Below, piece after piece: positions 7,545-15,780 of a stretch of 49,660 nt of DNA. The stretch's first letter is position 1; the number at the start of each line of letters is the position of its first letter. A program made the position numbers and the translations under genes. Source of the DNA: Actinomycetes bacterium (GTDB lineage Bacteria; Actinomycetota; Thermoleophilia; RBG-16-64-13). The notes beneath the pieces were generated by a model. It was not told the DNA's origin, searched no databases, and saw only the letters and a program-made list of their open reading frames with translations. The DNA lies in contig JAJFUK010000080.1 of assembly GCA_021372435.1 (NCBI GenBank), forward strand, positions 1 through 49,660, given 5' to 3'.

Positions 7545-9793
7545 AAACTACTCAGCCCGCAGTTTCCCACGCTCGCGAGGCGGCGTCGAGCGCGGAGGAG
7601 GTCGTTGCCCGGCACCGGGCGCTGCTCGACGGGCTGTTCGGCAAGATCGAGCAGTACAATCCGGGGTTCGACCGCGACCTGTTGACCCGCGCGTTCGAGG
7701 TGGCCGCCGTCCAGCATGACTCTCAAGTGAGGGCCAGCGGAGAAGCCTACCTCAACCACCCGGTGGGCACGGCGTCCATCTGTGCCGACCTGGGGCTTGA
7801 CAACGCGACCCTCGCGGCGGCCCTCCTGCACGACGTAGTCGAAGACACCGGGATGCCCATCGAGGCAGTGCGGCAAGATTTTGGGGACGAGGTGGCTCTG
7901 CTGGTGGACGGGGTGACAAAGCTGTCACAGATGTCCTTCAGCACCGTGGAGGAGGAGCAGGCCGAGAACATCCGCAAGATGATCGTAGCCATGGCCAAGG
8001 ATATCCGGGTGATCCTTATCAAGTTGGCCGACCGCCTCCACAACATGCGCACGCTTGGCTATCTGGGTAAAGAGAAGCAGATCCAGAAGGCCAGGGAGAC
8101 CCTGGAGGTCTATGCGCCCCTTGCGCACCGGCTCGGTATCGAGTCCATCCGGTGGGAACTCGAAGATCTGGCCTTCGCGACCCTCCACCCGCGCAAGTAC
8201 GCGGAGATCCAGCACATGGTGGCTCAACGCCGCGCGGACCGCGAACGCGACATGGAAGAGGCGAGGGCCATCCTTTCCCGAGAGCTGGCGGCGGTCAACA
8301 TCGAGGGCGAGATAGCCGGACGCGCCAAGCACTTCTACTCCATCTACACCAAGATGGTACGACGCGGCAAGGAGTTCAACGAGATCTACGACCTCATCGC
8401 CCTGCGGGTGCTTGTCGACTCGGTGAGAGACTGCTATGCAGTCCTCGGTATCATCCACTCACTGTGGAAGCCTGTGCCGGGGCGCTTCAAGGACTACATC
8501 GCCATGCCCAAGTTCAACATGTACCAGTCGCTTCACACGACGGTCATGGGTCCACAGGGCAAGCCGCTCGAGATACAGATCCGGACGAAGGAGATGCACG
8601 AGACCGCGCAGTACGGCATCGCCGCCCACTGGATGTACAAGAAGGGAGGCCGCTTTTCCCAGCGCGACGATGCCCACGTGGAGAAGTTGCAGTGGCTGCG
8701 ACAGATCATGGAGTGGCAGTCGGAGACCAAGGATCCCGGCGAGTTCATGGAATCCCTGCACATCGATCTCTTCCGCGACGAGGTGTACGTTTTCACGCCC
8801 AAGGGCGACGTCAAGAGTCTGCCGGCGGGCTCGACTCCCGTCGATTTTGCGTATGCCATCCATACCGACGTGGGGCATCGCTGCGTAGGAGCCAAGGTCG
8901 ACGGGCATATCGTGCCCCTGACCTACAAGCTGCAATCGGGCGACATCGTCGAGGTGCTCACCTCCAAGACCGCTCAAGGACCTTCGCGCGATTGGCTCCA
9001 GTTCGTGGCCAGTTCGGGCGCGCGCAACAAGATCAGGCAGTGGTTCAATCGGGAACGCCGGGAGGATTCCGAGCACCTGGGCCGCGAAGCCCTTCTGGAG
9101 GCCTTCCGCAAACAAGGGCTTCCGGCTCAGCGGCTGATCGGCTCGGACATCTTGAGCGAGATCGTCAAAGAGGCAGGCTTCGCGAAGAAGGAGGATTTCT
9201 TCATCGCGGTCGGGTCTGGGAAGCTCAGCGCGCAGCACATCGTCCAGCGTGTCATCCAAGGTCTCAACCGCGAGGGGGAAGTCGCGGCTCTCTCCGTGCC
9301 CGAAACAGTCACGAGGGAGCTCAAGGGCGTACCCTCGGCCCACCAGTTGGGGATCAGGGTCGACGGTATCGACGATGTGGCCGTGCGGCTGCCCCAGTGC
9401 TGCCGGCCGGTGCCCGGCGACGACGTCGTGGGGTACATCTCCCTGGGCCGCGGCATCACGATCCACCGCCGGGATTGCCCCAACGTGAAGGCACTGGAGA
9501 AGAACCCGGAGCGCTTCGCCCGCGTCGAGTGGGACACCGAGGCGAAGGCGCCGCTACGCGTCGAGGTGCAGATAGAAGCGTACGACCGCACCCATCTGCT
9601 CGAGGATATCTCCCGCACTCTGAGTGAAAGCGGCATCAGCATCATCGCCGCCCAGATCACCACAGCCCGGAACAACATGGTAAAAGACCGCTTCGTCTTC
9701 GATGTGCCGGGGATCGACTATCTCGAGACCGTGCTGCAGAGGATCCGCCGCATCGACACCGTGTATGACGCGTACCGGGTCACTCCCCATTAG
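7541..9793 (+). CDS. rel: Bifunctional (p)ppGpp synthetase/hydrolase Rel
   Basis: It makes and degrades the stringent-response alarmone (p)ppGpp. About 750 residues contain an HD hydrolase domain with an intact HDVVEDTG motif, a synthetase domain with GRFKDYIAMPK and YQSLHTTV, a TGS domain (VYVFTPKGDVKSLPAG), a Cys-containing RIS segment (PQCCRPVPGDDVVGYI) and a C-terminal ACT domain. The RFKD sequence is of the RxKD type found in bifunctional rather than synthetase-only enzymes. The start is uncertain: GTG 7541 overlaps the recJ stop as GTGA but lacks a clear ribosome site; GTG 7517 is in frame. Confidence 0.95.
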   Translation: MKTTQPAVSHAREAASSAEEVVARHRALLDGLFGKIEQYNPGFDRDLLTRAFEVAAVQHDSQVRASGEAYLNHPVGTASICADLGLDNATLAAALLHDVVEDTGMPIEAVRQDFGDEVALLVDGVTKLSQMSFSTVEEEQAENIRKMIVAMAKDIRVILIKLADRLHNMRTLGYLGKEKQIQKARETLEVYAPLAHRLGIESIRWELEDLAFATLHPRKYAEIQHMVAQRRADRERDMEEARAILSRELAAVNIEGEIAGRAKHFYSIYTKMVRRGKEFNEIYDLIALRVLVDSVRDCYAVLGIIHSLWKPVPGRFKDYIAMPKFNMYQSLHTTVMGPQGKPLEIQIRTKEMHETAQYGIAAHWMYKKGGRFSQRDDAHVEKLQWLRQIMEWQSETKDPGEFMESLHIDLFRDEVYVFTPKGDVKSLPAGSTPVDFAYAIHTDVGHRCVGAKVDGHIVPLTYKLQSGDIVEVLTSKTAQGPSRDWLQFVASSGARNKIRQWFNRERREDSEHLGREALLEAFRKQGLPAQRLIGSDILSEIVKEAGFAKKEDFFIAVGSGKLSAQHIVQRVIQGLNREGEVAALSVPETVTRELKGVPSAHQLGIRVDGIDDVAVRLPQCCRPVPGDDVVGYISLGRGITIHRRDCPNVKALEKNPERFARVEWDTEAKAPLRVEVQIEAYDRTHLLEDISRTLSESGISIIAAQITTARNNMVKDRFVFDVPGIDYLETVLQRIRRIDTVYDAYRVTPH

Positions 9794-9851
9794 GCGCCGG
9801 GTTACGGCGGGCGAAGCCCGGCCCTGCCGCGGACAGTGGGACCGCTCCCTC

Positions 9852-9860
9852 TGGTAGAAT
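9852..9860 (+). promoter_or_regulatory. Extended -10 promoter (TGG-TAGAAT), leaderless arrangement
   Basis: TGG followed by TAGAAT (9855-9860) is an extended -10 element. The ATG of the next gene starts 8 nt later with no Shine-Dalgarno sequence, so the transcript probably begins at the start codon. A short CGGGC-gaa-GCCCG hairpin (9808-9820) lies upstream, after rel. Confidence 0.5.
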
Positions 9861-9868
9861 CTCGCCTC

Positions 9869-10504
9869 ATGAAGATACTCTGTGCCCCGGTAGGGGTGAA
9901 TCAGGCGAACTGCTATCTGGTGTACGACGATGAACGTCGCGCCTGCGCCGTCGATCCGGGGGACGAGCCGGACCGTCTCCGACAGATCATCGAGAAGGAA
10001 TCCCTCGTCGTGGAGGCGATCCTGGTCACTCACGGTCATTTCGACCACATCGGAGGGGTCAAGGGCCTGGTGGAGACCGTCGGGGCGCCGGTGTACTGCG
10101 GAGCCGAGGTGGCGCCGGTGTTGCGGGGTCTCGAGGAGTGCCCGCCTTTCGGACACCGCATGCATGCGGTGGACGCATCGACCGTGAAGGTCGTCGGAGA
10201 TGGCGACATGCTGGAGGTGGGGAGCCTCTCGGTCAAAGTCATCAGTACCCCTGGGCATGCTCCGGGTTCGCTCACGTTCGAGATAGACGGCTACCTCTTC
10301 TGCGGCGACCTTATCTTCTACCGCTCCGTGGGAAGGACCGATCTCCCCGGCGGGGATTTCACCACCCTCCTCGCTTCCGTCGAGAAGCTCGCGAGGCTCT
10401 ATCCGGCATCGACCCCCGTCCTTCCGGGTCACCAATGGTCGACCACTTTGGGCGAGGAGCTGGCTGAGAACCCGTTCCTCCGGGGTCTGAAGGTCTATGA
10501 CTGA
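9869..10504 (+). CDS. Metallo-beta-lactamase-fold hydrolase (glyoxalase II-like)
   Basis: A 211-residue protein with the binuclear-metal motif VTHGHFDHIGG, a second His in STPGHAPGS, the Asp in FCGDLIFYRSVGRTDLPGGD, and a last His in LPGHQWST. This pattern is typical of small hydroxyacylglutathione-hydrolase-like enzymes. Many of them in organisms without glutathione act on unknown thioesters, so the substrate is left open. The ATG at 9869 is preferred over a GTG at 9836 because the promoter lies between them. It overlaps hisS by 8 nt; the rel-hydrolase-hisS-aspS order suggests co-expression. Confidence 0.88.
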   Translation: MKILCAPVGVNQANCYLVYDDERRACAVDPGDEPDRLRQIIEKESLVVEAILVTHGHFDHIGGVKGLVETVGAPVYCGAEVAPVLRGLEECPPFGHRMHAVDASTVKVVGDGDMLEVGSLSVKVISTPGHAPGSLTFEIDGYLFCGDLIFYRSVGRTDLPGGDFTTLLASVEKLARLYPASTPVLPGHQWSTTLGEELAENPFLRGLKVYD

Positions 10505-11771
10505 GCCGCTCAGCGCCCCGAAGGGCACCTACGACATCCTCCCCGAAGACCAGCCGCTGCGACGCCGGGTCATAGACCGGGCCGAGGACGTCTTCGGGCG
10601 GTATGGCTACAGCCGGATCGACACGCCTATGTTCGAGGACACCAGGCTCTTTTCCAGAGGTGTGGGAGAGTCCACGGATATCGTGCGCAAGGAGATGTAC
10701 ACCTTCCAGGATCTGGGGGGACGGAGCATGACGCTGCGTCCCGAAGGCACGGCTCCTGTGGCCCGCGCCTACGTCGAGCATGGGATGCACACCCTGCCGC
10801 AGCCGGTGAAGCTCTACTATCACAGCCCCATGTTCCGGTACGAGAGCCCTCAGTCGGGGCGCTACAGGCAGCATTACCAGTTGGGCGTCGAAGCGTTCGG
10901 CTCCGCGGCGCCGGAGATGGATGCCGAGGTCATCGGAGTGTTGGCGACCCTGTACCGGGAACTAGGGCTTCAGGGCCTCGATCTAAGGCTCAACTCGATG
11001 GGCTGTAGGGAGTGCCGGCCGGCATATTCGGTCCTTCTGCGCGAGTACCTGGACGAACATGCGGACGCCTTCTGCCCCGAGTGCGGCGAACGGGCCCGTT
11101 TGAACCCGCTGCGCACCTTCGACTGCAAGGTACCGGGGTGCCGGAGCGCCTTGGAGGTCGCTCCCCGTCTTACCGAGCACCTGTGCCCGGCGTGCGCCGC
11201 GCACCACGTCCGGGTCCAGGAGGGCCTCGCGATGCAGGGCCTCACGTTCATGACCGATCACACTCTGGTCCGAGGTATGGACTACTACACGCGCACGACG
11301 TTCGAATTCCAGTCGTCGTTGCTGGGGGCGCAGTCCGGGGTGGGGGGAGGAGGCCGATACGACGACCTGGTGGAGGCCATAGGCGGTCCGCCCACCCCAG
11401 GCGTCGGTTTTGGCACCGGCGTCGAGCGCATCGTCCTCGCTTTGTCGCGCTGCGGGGTGACTCCCCCGCCGCCTCGGAGGCCGGTGGTGTATCTGGTGGC
11501 TTTGAACGGCGACGCGCGCCGGGCGGTGTTCGCCCTGGCGCACGAGCTGCGCGCCCGCGGGGTGGCGGCCGATCTCGACTACATGGCTCGGAGCCCCAAG
11601 GGCCAGATGAAGCAGGCCGGCCGCAGCGGTGCCCGGTATGCGTTCATCATCGGTGAAGAGGAACTCATCGGCGGGGCCGTGACGGTGCGAGATCTATCGT
11701 CAGGGGAGGAGAGATCCCTGGAGAGCGCAGAGGCGCTCTCTCTGGCCCTGGCCGCGGTGACCGGCGTCTGA
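10497..11771 (+). CDS. hisS: Histidyl-tRNA synthetase
   Basis: It charges tRNA-His. The 424-residue class II enzyme shows motif 2 (FRYESPQSGRYRQHYQLG), the histidine-specific loops (GMDYYTRTTFEF and GGGGRYDDLVEAIGG) and motif 3 (GVGFGTGVERIVLAL). A Cys-rich insertion (CPECGERA, CKVPGC, CPACAAHH) lies between motifs 2 and 3, as in many bacterial HisRS. The C-terminal anticodon-binding domain follows. It starts inside the end of the upstream hydrolase gene, and aspS follows 37 nt downstream. Confidence 0.97.
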   Translation: MTEPLSAPKGTYDILPEDQPLRRRVIDRAEDVFGRYGYSRIDTPMFEDTRLFSRGVGESTDIVRKEMYTFQDLGGRSMTLRPEGTAPVARAYVEHGMHTLPQPVKLYYHSPMFRYESPQSGRYRQHYQLGVEAFGSAAPEMDAEVIGVLATLYRELGLQGLDLRLNSMGCRECRPAYSVLLREYLDEHADAFCPECGERARLNPLRTFDCKVPGCRSALEVAPRLTEHLCPACAAHHVRVQEGLAMQGLTFMTDHTLVRGMDYYTRTTFEFQSSLLGAQSGVGGGGRYDDLVEAIGGPPTPGVGFGTGVERIVLALSRCGVTPPPPRRPVVYLVALNGDARRAVFALAHELRARGVAADLDYMARSPKGQMKQAGRSGARYAFIIGEEELIGGAVTVRDLSSGEERSLESAEALSLALAAVTGV

Positions 11772-11808
11772 CCGCGTCGATACATACAAAACGAGCAAAG
11801 GACCGACC

Positions 11809-13563
11809 TTGGCATACAGAGACGAATGGTGCGGGAACATCGGCGAAGAGGCCGTTGGCCGCCGGGTGAGGGTCGCCGGCTGGGTGCACCGCAGGCGCGA
11901 CCACGGCGGCTTGATCTTTGTCGACCTGCGTGATCGCGCCGGCATCGTGCAGCTTGTCTTCGAGGAAGAGACGGGGCCGTCGGTGCACTCCCAGGCGCAG
12001 AGTCTGCGGAGCGAGTTCGTGATCTCAGCGGCAGGCAAGGTGGTCGCCCGCTCTCCGGAGCGCGTGAACCCGAACCTGGCGACGGGGGCGGTCGAGATCG
12101 TGGTGGACGAGCTCGACATCCTGGCTGCTTCGGACACCCCGCCGTTCCCGCCCGAAGACGATGTCGATGTCGACGAGACCCTGAGGCTCAAGTACCGCTA
12201 TATCGACCTTAGACGGCCGCGCATGTTCCGCAATCTGCTGCTCAGGCACCAGGTGGTCCAGACCGTCCGGCGCTACCTGGGAGAGCAGGGGTTCATCGAG
12301 GTGGAGACCCCGATCCTGACAAAAAGCACCCCAGAAGGCGCGCGCGACTTCCTGGTGCCCAGCCGTCTTCGTCCGGGGGAGTTCTACGCCCTGCCGCAGT
12401 CGCCGCAGTTGTTCAAGCAGTTGCTCATGATCGGGGGGTTCGAGCGGTACTACCAGATCGCTCGTGCGTTCCGCGATGAGGACCTGCGGGCCGACCGGCA
12501 GCCGGAGCACACGCAGATCGACATCGAGATGAGCTTCATCGATGAAGAAGACATCCAGGACGTGGTGGAGGGCATGTTCGTCGCGGCCTTCCGGTCGGCC
12601 CTGGACATCGAGATATCCAGACCCTTTCCCCGGCTCACGTACGGCGAGGCCATGGCCCGCTTCGGCAGCGACAAGCCCGATCTGAGGTTCGGCATGGAGA
12701 TCGTCGATGTCGGCGACCTCGCAGCGACGACGGAATCCCGGGTATTCACCGATACGCTCTCGAGGGGCGGCGTGGTGAGAGGCATACGGGCGGAGGGCGG
12801 GGGCCGTTTCTCCCGTAAAGATATCGATGATCTGGCCGCAGAGATCGCCGTCTTTGGGGCCAAGGGGCTGATCCCGGTGTGGATCGAAGAAGTCGGGGTG
12901 CGCTCCCCTCTGCAGAAGTCCACCACCCCCGGACAGATGCAGGCGTTGATAGAGCGTTTTGCCGGTCGTCCCGGCGACATCCTGCTTTTCGTGGCCGCCG
13001 AGAAGGCTGTGGCCGAGCCCAGTCTGGGAGCGCTGCGCCTGGCTCTGGCCTCCCGCCTAGGGGTCGAGCGGAAGGGGTGGCGGTTCGTCTGGGTGGTCGA
13101 TTTCCCCATGTTCGAGTACGACGAGCGGGAGAAGCGGCTGCAGGCCCAACACCACCCCTTCACCAAACCAAGGCTGGAGCGCCTAGAGGATCTGCAGGAG
13201 AGACCTCTGGAGTTGGGGACGTATGCATATGACCTTGTTCTCAACGGCGTGGAGTTGGGAAGCGGATCACTGAGGATCGCCGATCCACAGTTGCAGAAGG
13301 CGGTCTTCACGGCCCTTGGATTGACCGAGGATGAGATCAAGCTGAAGTTTGGATTCCTGGTGGAGGCGATGGATTATGGGATCCCGCCTCTCGGGGGCAT
13401 AGGCCTGGGACTCGACCGGACGGTCATGCTCATGGCCGGAGAGTCATCCATCCGAGACGTGATCGCGTTCCCAAAGACCGCCAGCGGCTCCTGTCCGCTG
13501 ACCGACGCACCCTCCAGGGTGGGGGACGACCAACTGCGCGAACTCCGCATCCGGACCTTCTGA
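11809..13563 (+). CDS. aspS: Aspartyl-tRNA synthetase, possibly non-discriminating
   Basis: It charges tRNA-Asp. The 584-residue bacterial-type enzyme has an N-terminal OB anticodon-binding domain, class II motifs (FRDEDLRADRQPEHTQIDIE and GGIGLGLDRTVMLM), the FKQLLMIGGFERYYQIAR segment and an inserted GAD domain (about 285-420). His32, in RRRDHGG, matches the His31 that contributes to relaxed tRNA recognition in Pseudomonas aeruginosa AspRS. The enzyme may therefore also charge tRNA-Asn with Asp for the GatCAB route (inference). Start TTG follows AAAGGA (11797-11802). Confidence 0.96.
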   Translation: MAYRDEWCGNIGEEAVGRRVRVAGWVHRRRDHGGLIFVDLRDRAGIVQLVFEEETGPSVHSQAQSLRSEFVISAAGKVVARSPERVNPNLATGAVEIVVDELDILAASDTPPFPPEDDVDVDETLRLKYRYIDLRRPRMFRNLLLRHQVVQTVRRYLGEQGFIEVETPILTKSTPEGARDFLVPSRLRPGEFYALPQSPQLFKQLLMIGGFERYYQIARAFRDEDLRADRQPEHTQIDIEMSFIDEEDIQDVVEGMFVAAFRSALDIEISRPFPRLTYGEAMARFGSDKPDLRFGMEIVDVGDLAATTESRVFTDTLSRGGVVRGIRAEGGGRFSRKDIDDLAAEIAVFGAKGLIPVWIEEVGVRSPLQKSTTPGQMQALIERFAGRPGDILLFVAAEKAVAEPSLGALRLALASRLGVERKGWRFVWVVDFPMFEYDEREKRLQAQHHPFTKPRLERLEDLQERPLELGTYAYDLVLNGVELGSGSLRIADPQLQKAVFTALGLTEDEIKLKFGFLVEAMDYGIPPLGGIGLGLDRTVMLMAGESSIRDVIAFPKTASGSCPLTDAPSRVGDDQLRELRIRTF

Positions 13564-13878
13564 TCGCAAGGTATCGGCCGGCCGGCTGCCCGTCCTCAAG
13601 GTCGGCGGCCTTCCGGACGAATAAGCATGTTGACGGGCGCTTTGCCGGCGAGGGTCTGGACCGGAGGCGCATTGCCGGGCGGGAGGTGGTGTGCTACCCT
13701 CTGGGTGCTCGACCTTGTGCGTGATCTGGCTCAAACTTGAGCCAACACATTTCGCTTGGGAGGCTTGTTCGCCTGGACGGCGTATATCCTTTCGGGGACG
13801 GCCACCCACCTGCTTCGGCAGGTTCAAGCGCCCGCCAGACACGGCAAGGTGGAGCATTCTTATATAGGAAGGGAAGCG
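13564..13878 (+). other. Non-coding stretch between aspS and the lipoprotein gene
   Basis: This 315 nt stretch holds no convincing gene. Visible structure: a perfect 8 bp palindrome TGGCTCAA-ac-TTGAGCCA (13727-13744), an AGGC-ttgttc-GCCT stem (13761-13774), and a hairpin ACCTGC-TTCG-GCAGGT (13808-13823) with the very stable UUCG-type loop. These lie in order toward the lipoprotein start and may form a structured leader. No T-tract follows any of them, and no known riboswitch consensus (GEMM, TPP, cobalamin, SAM) was recognised. Confidence 0.5.
13727..13744. promoter_or_regulatory. Perfect palindrome, candidate operator
   Basis: TGGCTCAA and TTGAGCCA are perfect reverse complements separated by 2 nt. 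The size and symmetry fit a dimeric repressor site. A small bidirectional terminator is the alternative, but there is no T-tract. The binding protein is unknown. Confidence 0.35.
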
Positions 13879-14382
13879 ATGTCCGGACGAAGTAGACAGC
13901 AGTTTGGCGTCCTTGTCCTGGTTCTACTTCTAGCGCTGACCGTCTGTGGTTGCGGCGGCGGAGGTGAAGAGACCACGACGACCGGTATCCCGGTCGCCAC
14001 CACCGGCCCCTCCAGCCCCGGCACCACCGTCGCCGACCTCGTGGGGAAGAGCATCGAGCCTACCGAGGACACCCCGGCCGAGTTCGTCGACGCATATGGG
14101 GTGCGTCCGATCGTGCTTCTCTTCTATGCGCCGGGCGGCACCGACGACACCAGCGTCTCCGAGGCTGTGGACGGCCTCTCCTCGTCGTTCGACAATTACC
14201 TGTTCCTGATCTACGACTACAAGACGCCGGAGGCCTACGGAGACCTTCCTTCGCTGCTGCAGGTCGGGTACCCTCCAGAGCTGATCCTTATCGACAGAGA
14301 AGGGGTCATCCAAGGGATATGGAACGGCTACGTCGACGAGGGCACTATGAACCAAGCTCTTGTGAATCTCGACCGGATGTAG
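13879..14382 (+). CDS. Secreted lipoprotein with thioredoxin-like domain
   Basis: A 167-residue protein starting MSGRSRQQ, then a hydrophobic stretch (about 9-22) ending in VCGC. The second Cys fits the lipidation site of a lipoprotein signal peptide. A Thr/Pro/Ser-rich linker follows. The rest reads like a thioredoxin fold without the CxxC site: PIVLLFYAPGGTDD, YLFLIYDY, VGYPPELILIDREGVIQGIWNGYV. A redox role is unlikely without the cysteines; a binding or structural role is possible. The start is fixed by AGGAAGGGA just upstream. An extended frame back to 13756 exists but lacks a ribosome site and would bury the signal peptide. Confidence 0.7.
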   Translation: MSGRSRQQFGVLVLVLLLALTVCGCGGGGEETTTTGIPVATTGPSSPGTTVADLVGKSIEPTEDTPAEFVDAYGVRPIVLLFYAPGGTDDTSVSEAVDGLSSSFDNYLFLIYDYKTPEAYGDLPSLLQVGYPPELILIDREGVIQGIWNGYVDEGTMNQALVNLDRM

Positions 14383-14412
14383 CGGTCTGCGCCGGCACAG
14401 GACGCTGCGCAA

Positions 14413-14577
14413 AAGACTCGTTTCAAAATGAAGCTTCGTCGCAAGGGACGAGCCGGGCGGACGCGAGAGGAGGGAGCAGGGAGCGTGAATCGCGGCGCTA
14501 TTTGCGCGACCGAGGACGCGCTGTCGTGCCGTCGGGCGCGCATCGGGCGGTCACCGCTTCATTTTAGAAGGAGTTCT
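14413..14577 (+). repeat. 165 bp inverted-terminal-repeat element, copy A
   Basis: It is identical in length to copy B (49229-49393) and matches it at 140 of 165 positions with no gaps. The outer 19 positions at each end pair (17 of 19 here, one as a G-U). The interior can fold further: 46-53 with 127-134, a hairpin at 76-90 and a CGCG-type hairpin at 105-116 (element numbering). Substitutions between the copies show no third-codon bias in the shared open frame (10, 7 and 7 at codon positions 1, 2 and 3), so it is not protein-coding. Type: MITE-like element or structured RNA, undecided. Confidence 0.85.
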
Positions 14578-14600
14578 AAGGCCGGTTTTCCCGGCCTTTT
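14578..14600 (+). terminator. Intrinsic terminator abutting repeat copy A, 21 nt before mnmA
   Basis: AAGGCCGG (14578-14585) and CCGGCCTT (14591-14598) form an 8 bp stem with a 5 nt loop and end in TTTT. It begins at the first base after the repeat element. It would end transcripts from the lipoprotein gene, yet it leaves almost no room for an mnmA promoter, so it could instead act as an attenuator. Confidence 0.7.
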
Positions 14601-14621
14601 GTGTACATGAAGGGGCGGACG

Positions 14622-15716
14622 TTGGCCGTCGACAAGCAGGCCGGAGTGGAGGAGAGGGGCGTTCTGGTCGGCATCAGCGGAGGTGTCGACAGCGCCGTAG
14701 CGGCCCTGCTGCTGAAAGAGGAGGGGTACCGGGTCACCGGTGTGACTCTCCGCCTGTGGAGCGATCCCGCCTCCGTCGATCGACGGACCGCGTGTTCGGT
14801 AGAAGCGTTGGAGCACGCGAAGAGCGTGGCCGCGACCCTGGGGATCCCTCATCTGATCGTGGACGCTTCTGAGGCCTTCCAGGCAGCGGTGGTGCGGTAC
14901 TTCATACAAGAACACGAAGGCGGGCGCACTCCCAACCCTTGTGTCAAGTGCAACTCTCGCTTCCGTTTTGGGCTCTTTTCAGATATCGCCCGCCGGGAGG
15001 GTTTGGCCCATATCGCGACCGGTCACTACGCGCGCATGATCGGTGATCCGCCCGGCCTGGCCCGCGGCGTGGACCCGGGCAAGGACCAGTCCTACGTGCT
15101 GGCTGAGGTGGCGCCGGAGCTTCTCAGGCAGTGCATCTTTCCACTGGGCGGCATGAGGAAGGCCGCGGTCAAGGCCCGGGCGGAGAAGGCCGGGCTCGCC
15201 GGGCGCGTGGTCCCGGAGAGCCAGGAGATATGTTTCATCCCCGACCATGATCACCGCCGGTTCTTGAAGGAACGTCTCGGGGAGCGGCCGGGGGCGCTGG
15301 TCGACGGCGCCGGCCGGAGGCTCGGGAAGCATTCGGGCGTATACAACTTCACCATCGGTCAACGAAAACGGTTGGGGATCGCCGGCGCCGGACCTCTGTA
15401 CGTGACCGAGGTGATCGGGGAGCGGGGGGAGGTGGTGGTCGGACCGGCCGCGAAGCTGGCCGTGGGGAGTCTCGAGATCGGTGACGCCGTTCACCATCGC
15501 GCTGCCGCCGGTGAGAATCTCACGGTCCAGTGGCGCTCCAGTGGGGATGCCCTACCGGCGCGCTTAGCCGGTCCACGGACCATCCTTTTGGACCGGCCGG
15601 CGATGGCGGTCTCGCCCGGCCAGACCGCGGTGCTGTACGACGGAGACATGGTCGTGCTGGCGGGTACGATACTATCCACCAGGCCGTGGCCCGGATCAGC
15701 TCACCGATCCACCTGA
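14622..15716 (+). CDS. mnmA: tRNA-specific 2-thiouridylase MnmA
   Basis: It adds sulfur to uridine 34 of Lys, Glu and Gln tRNAs. The protein has the PP-loop SGGVDSAVAA for ATP, the segment NPCVKCNSRFRFG with the first catalytic Cys, GHYARM, and the second catalytic Cys in ESQEICFIPDHDH. The C-terminal KRLGI and beta-barrel parts are complete. Start TTG 14622 follows AAGGGG (14610-14615) at 6 nt; GTG 14601 and ATG 14607 are in frame but lack ribosome sites and would lie at the very foot of the terminator. No sulfur-donating cysteine desulfurase gene is adjacent. Confidence 0.94.
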   Translation: MAVDKQAGVEERGVLVGISGGVDSAVAALLLKEEGYRVTGVTLRLWSDPASVDRRTACSVEALEHAKSVAATLGIPHLIVDASEAFQAAVVRYFIQEHEGGRTPNPCVKCNSRFRFGLFSDIARREGLAHIATGHYARMIGDPPGLARGVDPGKDQSYVLAEVAPELLRQCIFPLGGMRKAAVKARAEKAGLAGRVVPESQEICFIPDHDHRRFLKERLGERPGALVDGAGRRLGKHSGVYNFTIGQRKRLGIAGAGPLYVTEVIGERGEVVVGPAAKLAVGSLEIGDAVHHRAAAGENLTVQWRSSGDALPARLAGPRTILLDRPAMAVSPGQTAVLYDGDMVVLAGTILSTRPWPGSAHRST

Positions 15717-15736
15717 AGGGCCGCGAATAGGGCCTG

Positions 15737-15745
15737 TGGTATAGT
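15737..15745 (+). promoter_or_regulatory. Extended -10 promoter (TGG-TATAGT) for the DUF948-sigma-alaS-mltG run
   Basis: TGG plus TATAGT (15740-15745) lies about 35 nt before the next ATG, which has its own AAAGGGG ribosome site (15768-15774). No -35 box is evident, as expected for an extended -10 promoter. It probably drives the long gene run to 21836. Confidence 0.55.
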
Positions 15746-15780
15746 CGTGCAGTCCAGCGCTCACCAGAAAGGGGCTTGAC

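Noticed and set aside
14413-14600. Element plus hairpin as a general riboregulatory leader
   Set aside because: Copy C lies upstream of the secD promoter and copy B points into a convergent gene, so the arrangement at mnmA is not shared by the family. Kept only as a possibility for copy A.
14428-14610. A small basic protein (starting MKLRRKGRAGR) encoded by the repeat element, also seen in copy B
   Set aside because: Changes between the copies are not concentrated at third codon positions, there is no ribosome site suited to it, and the frames diverge right after the element.
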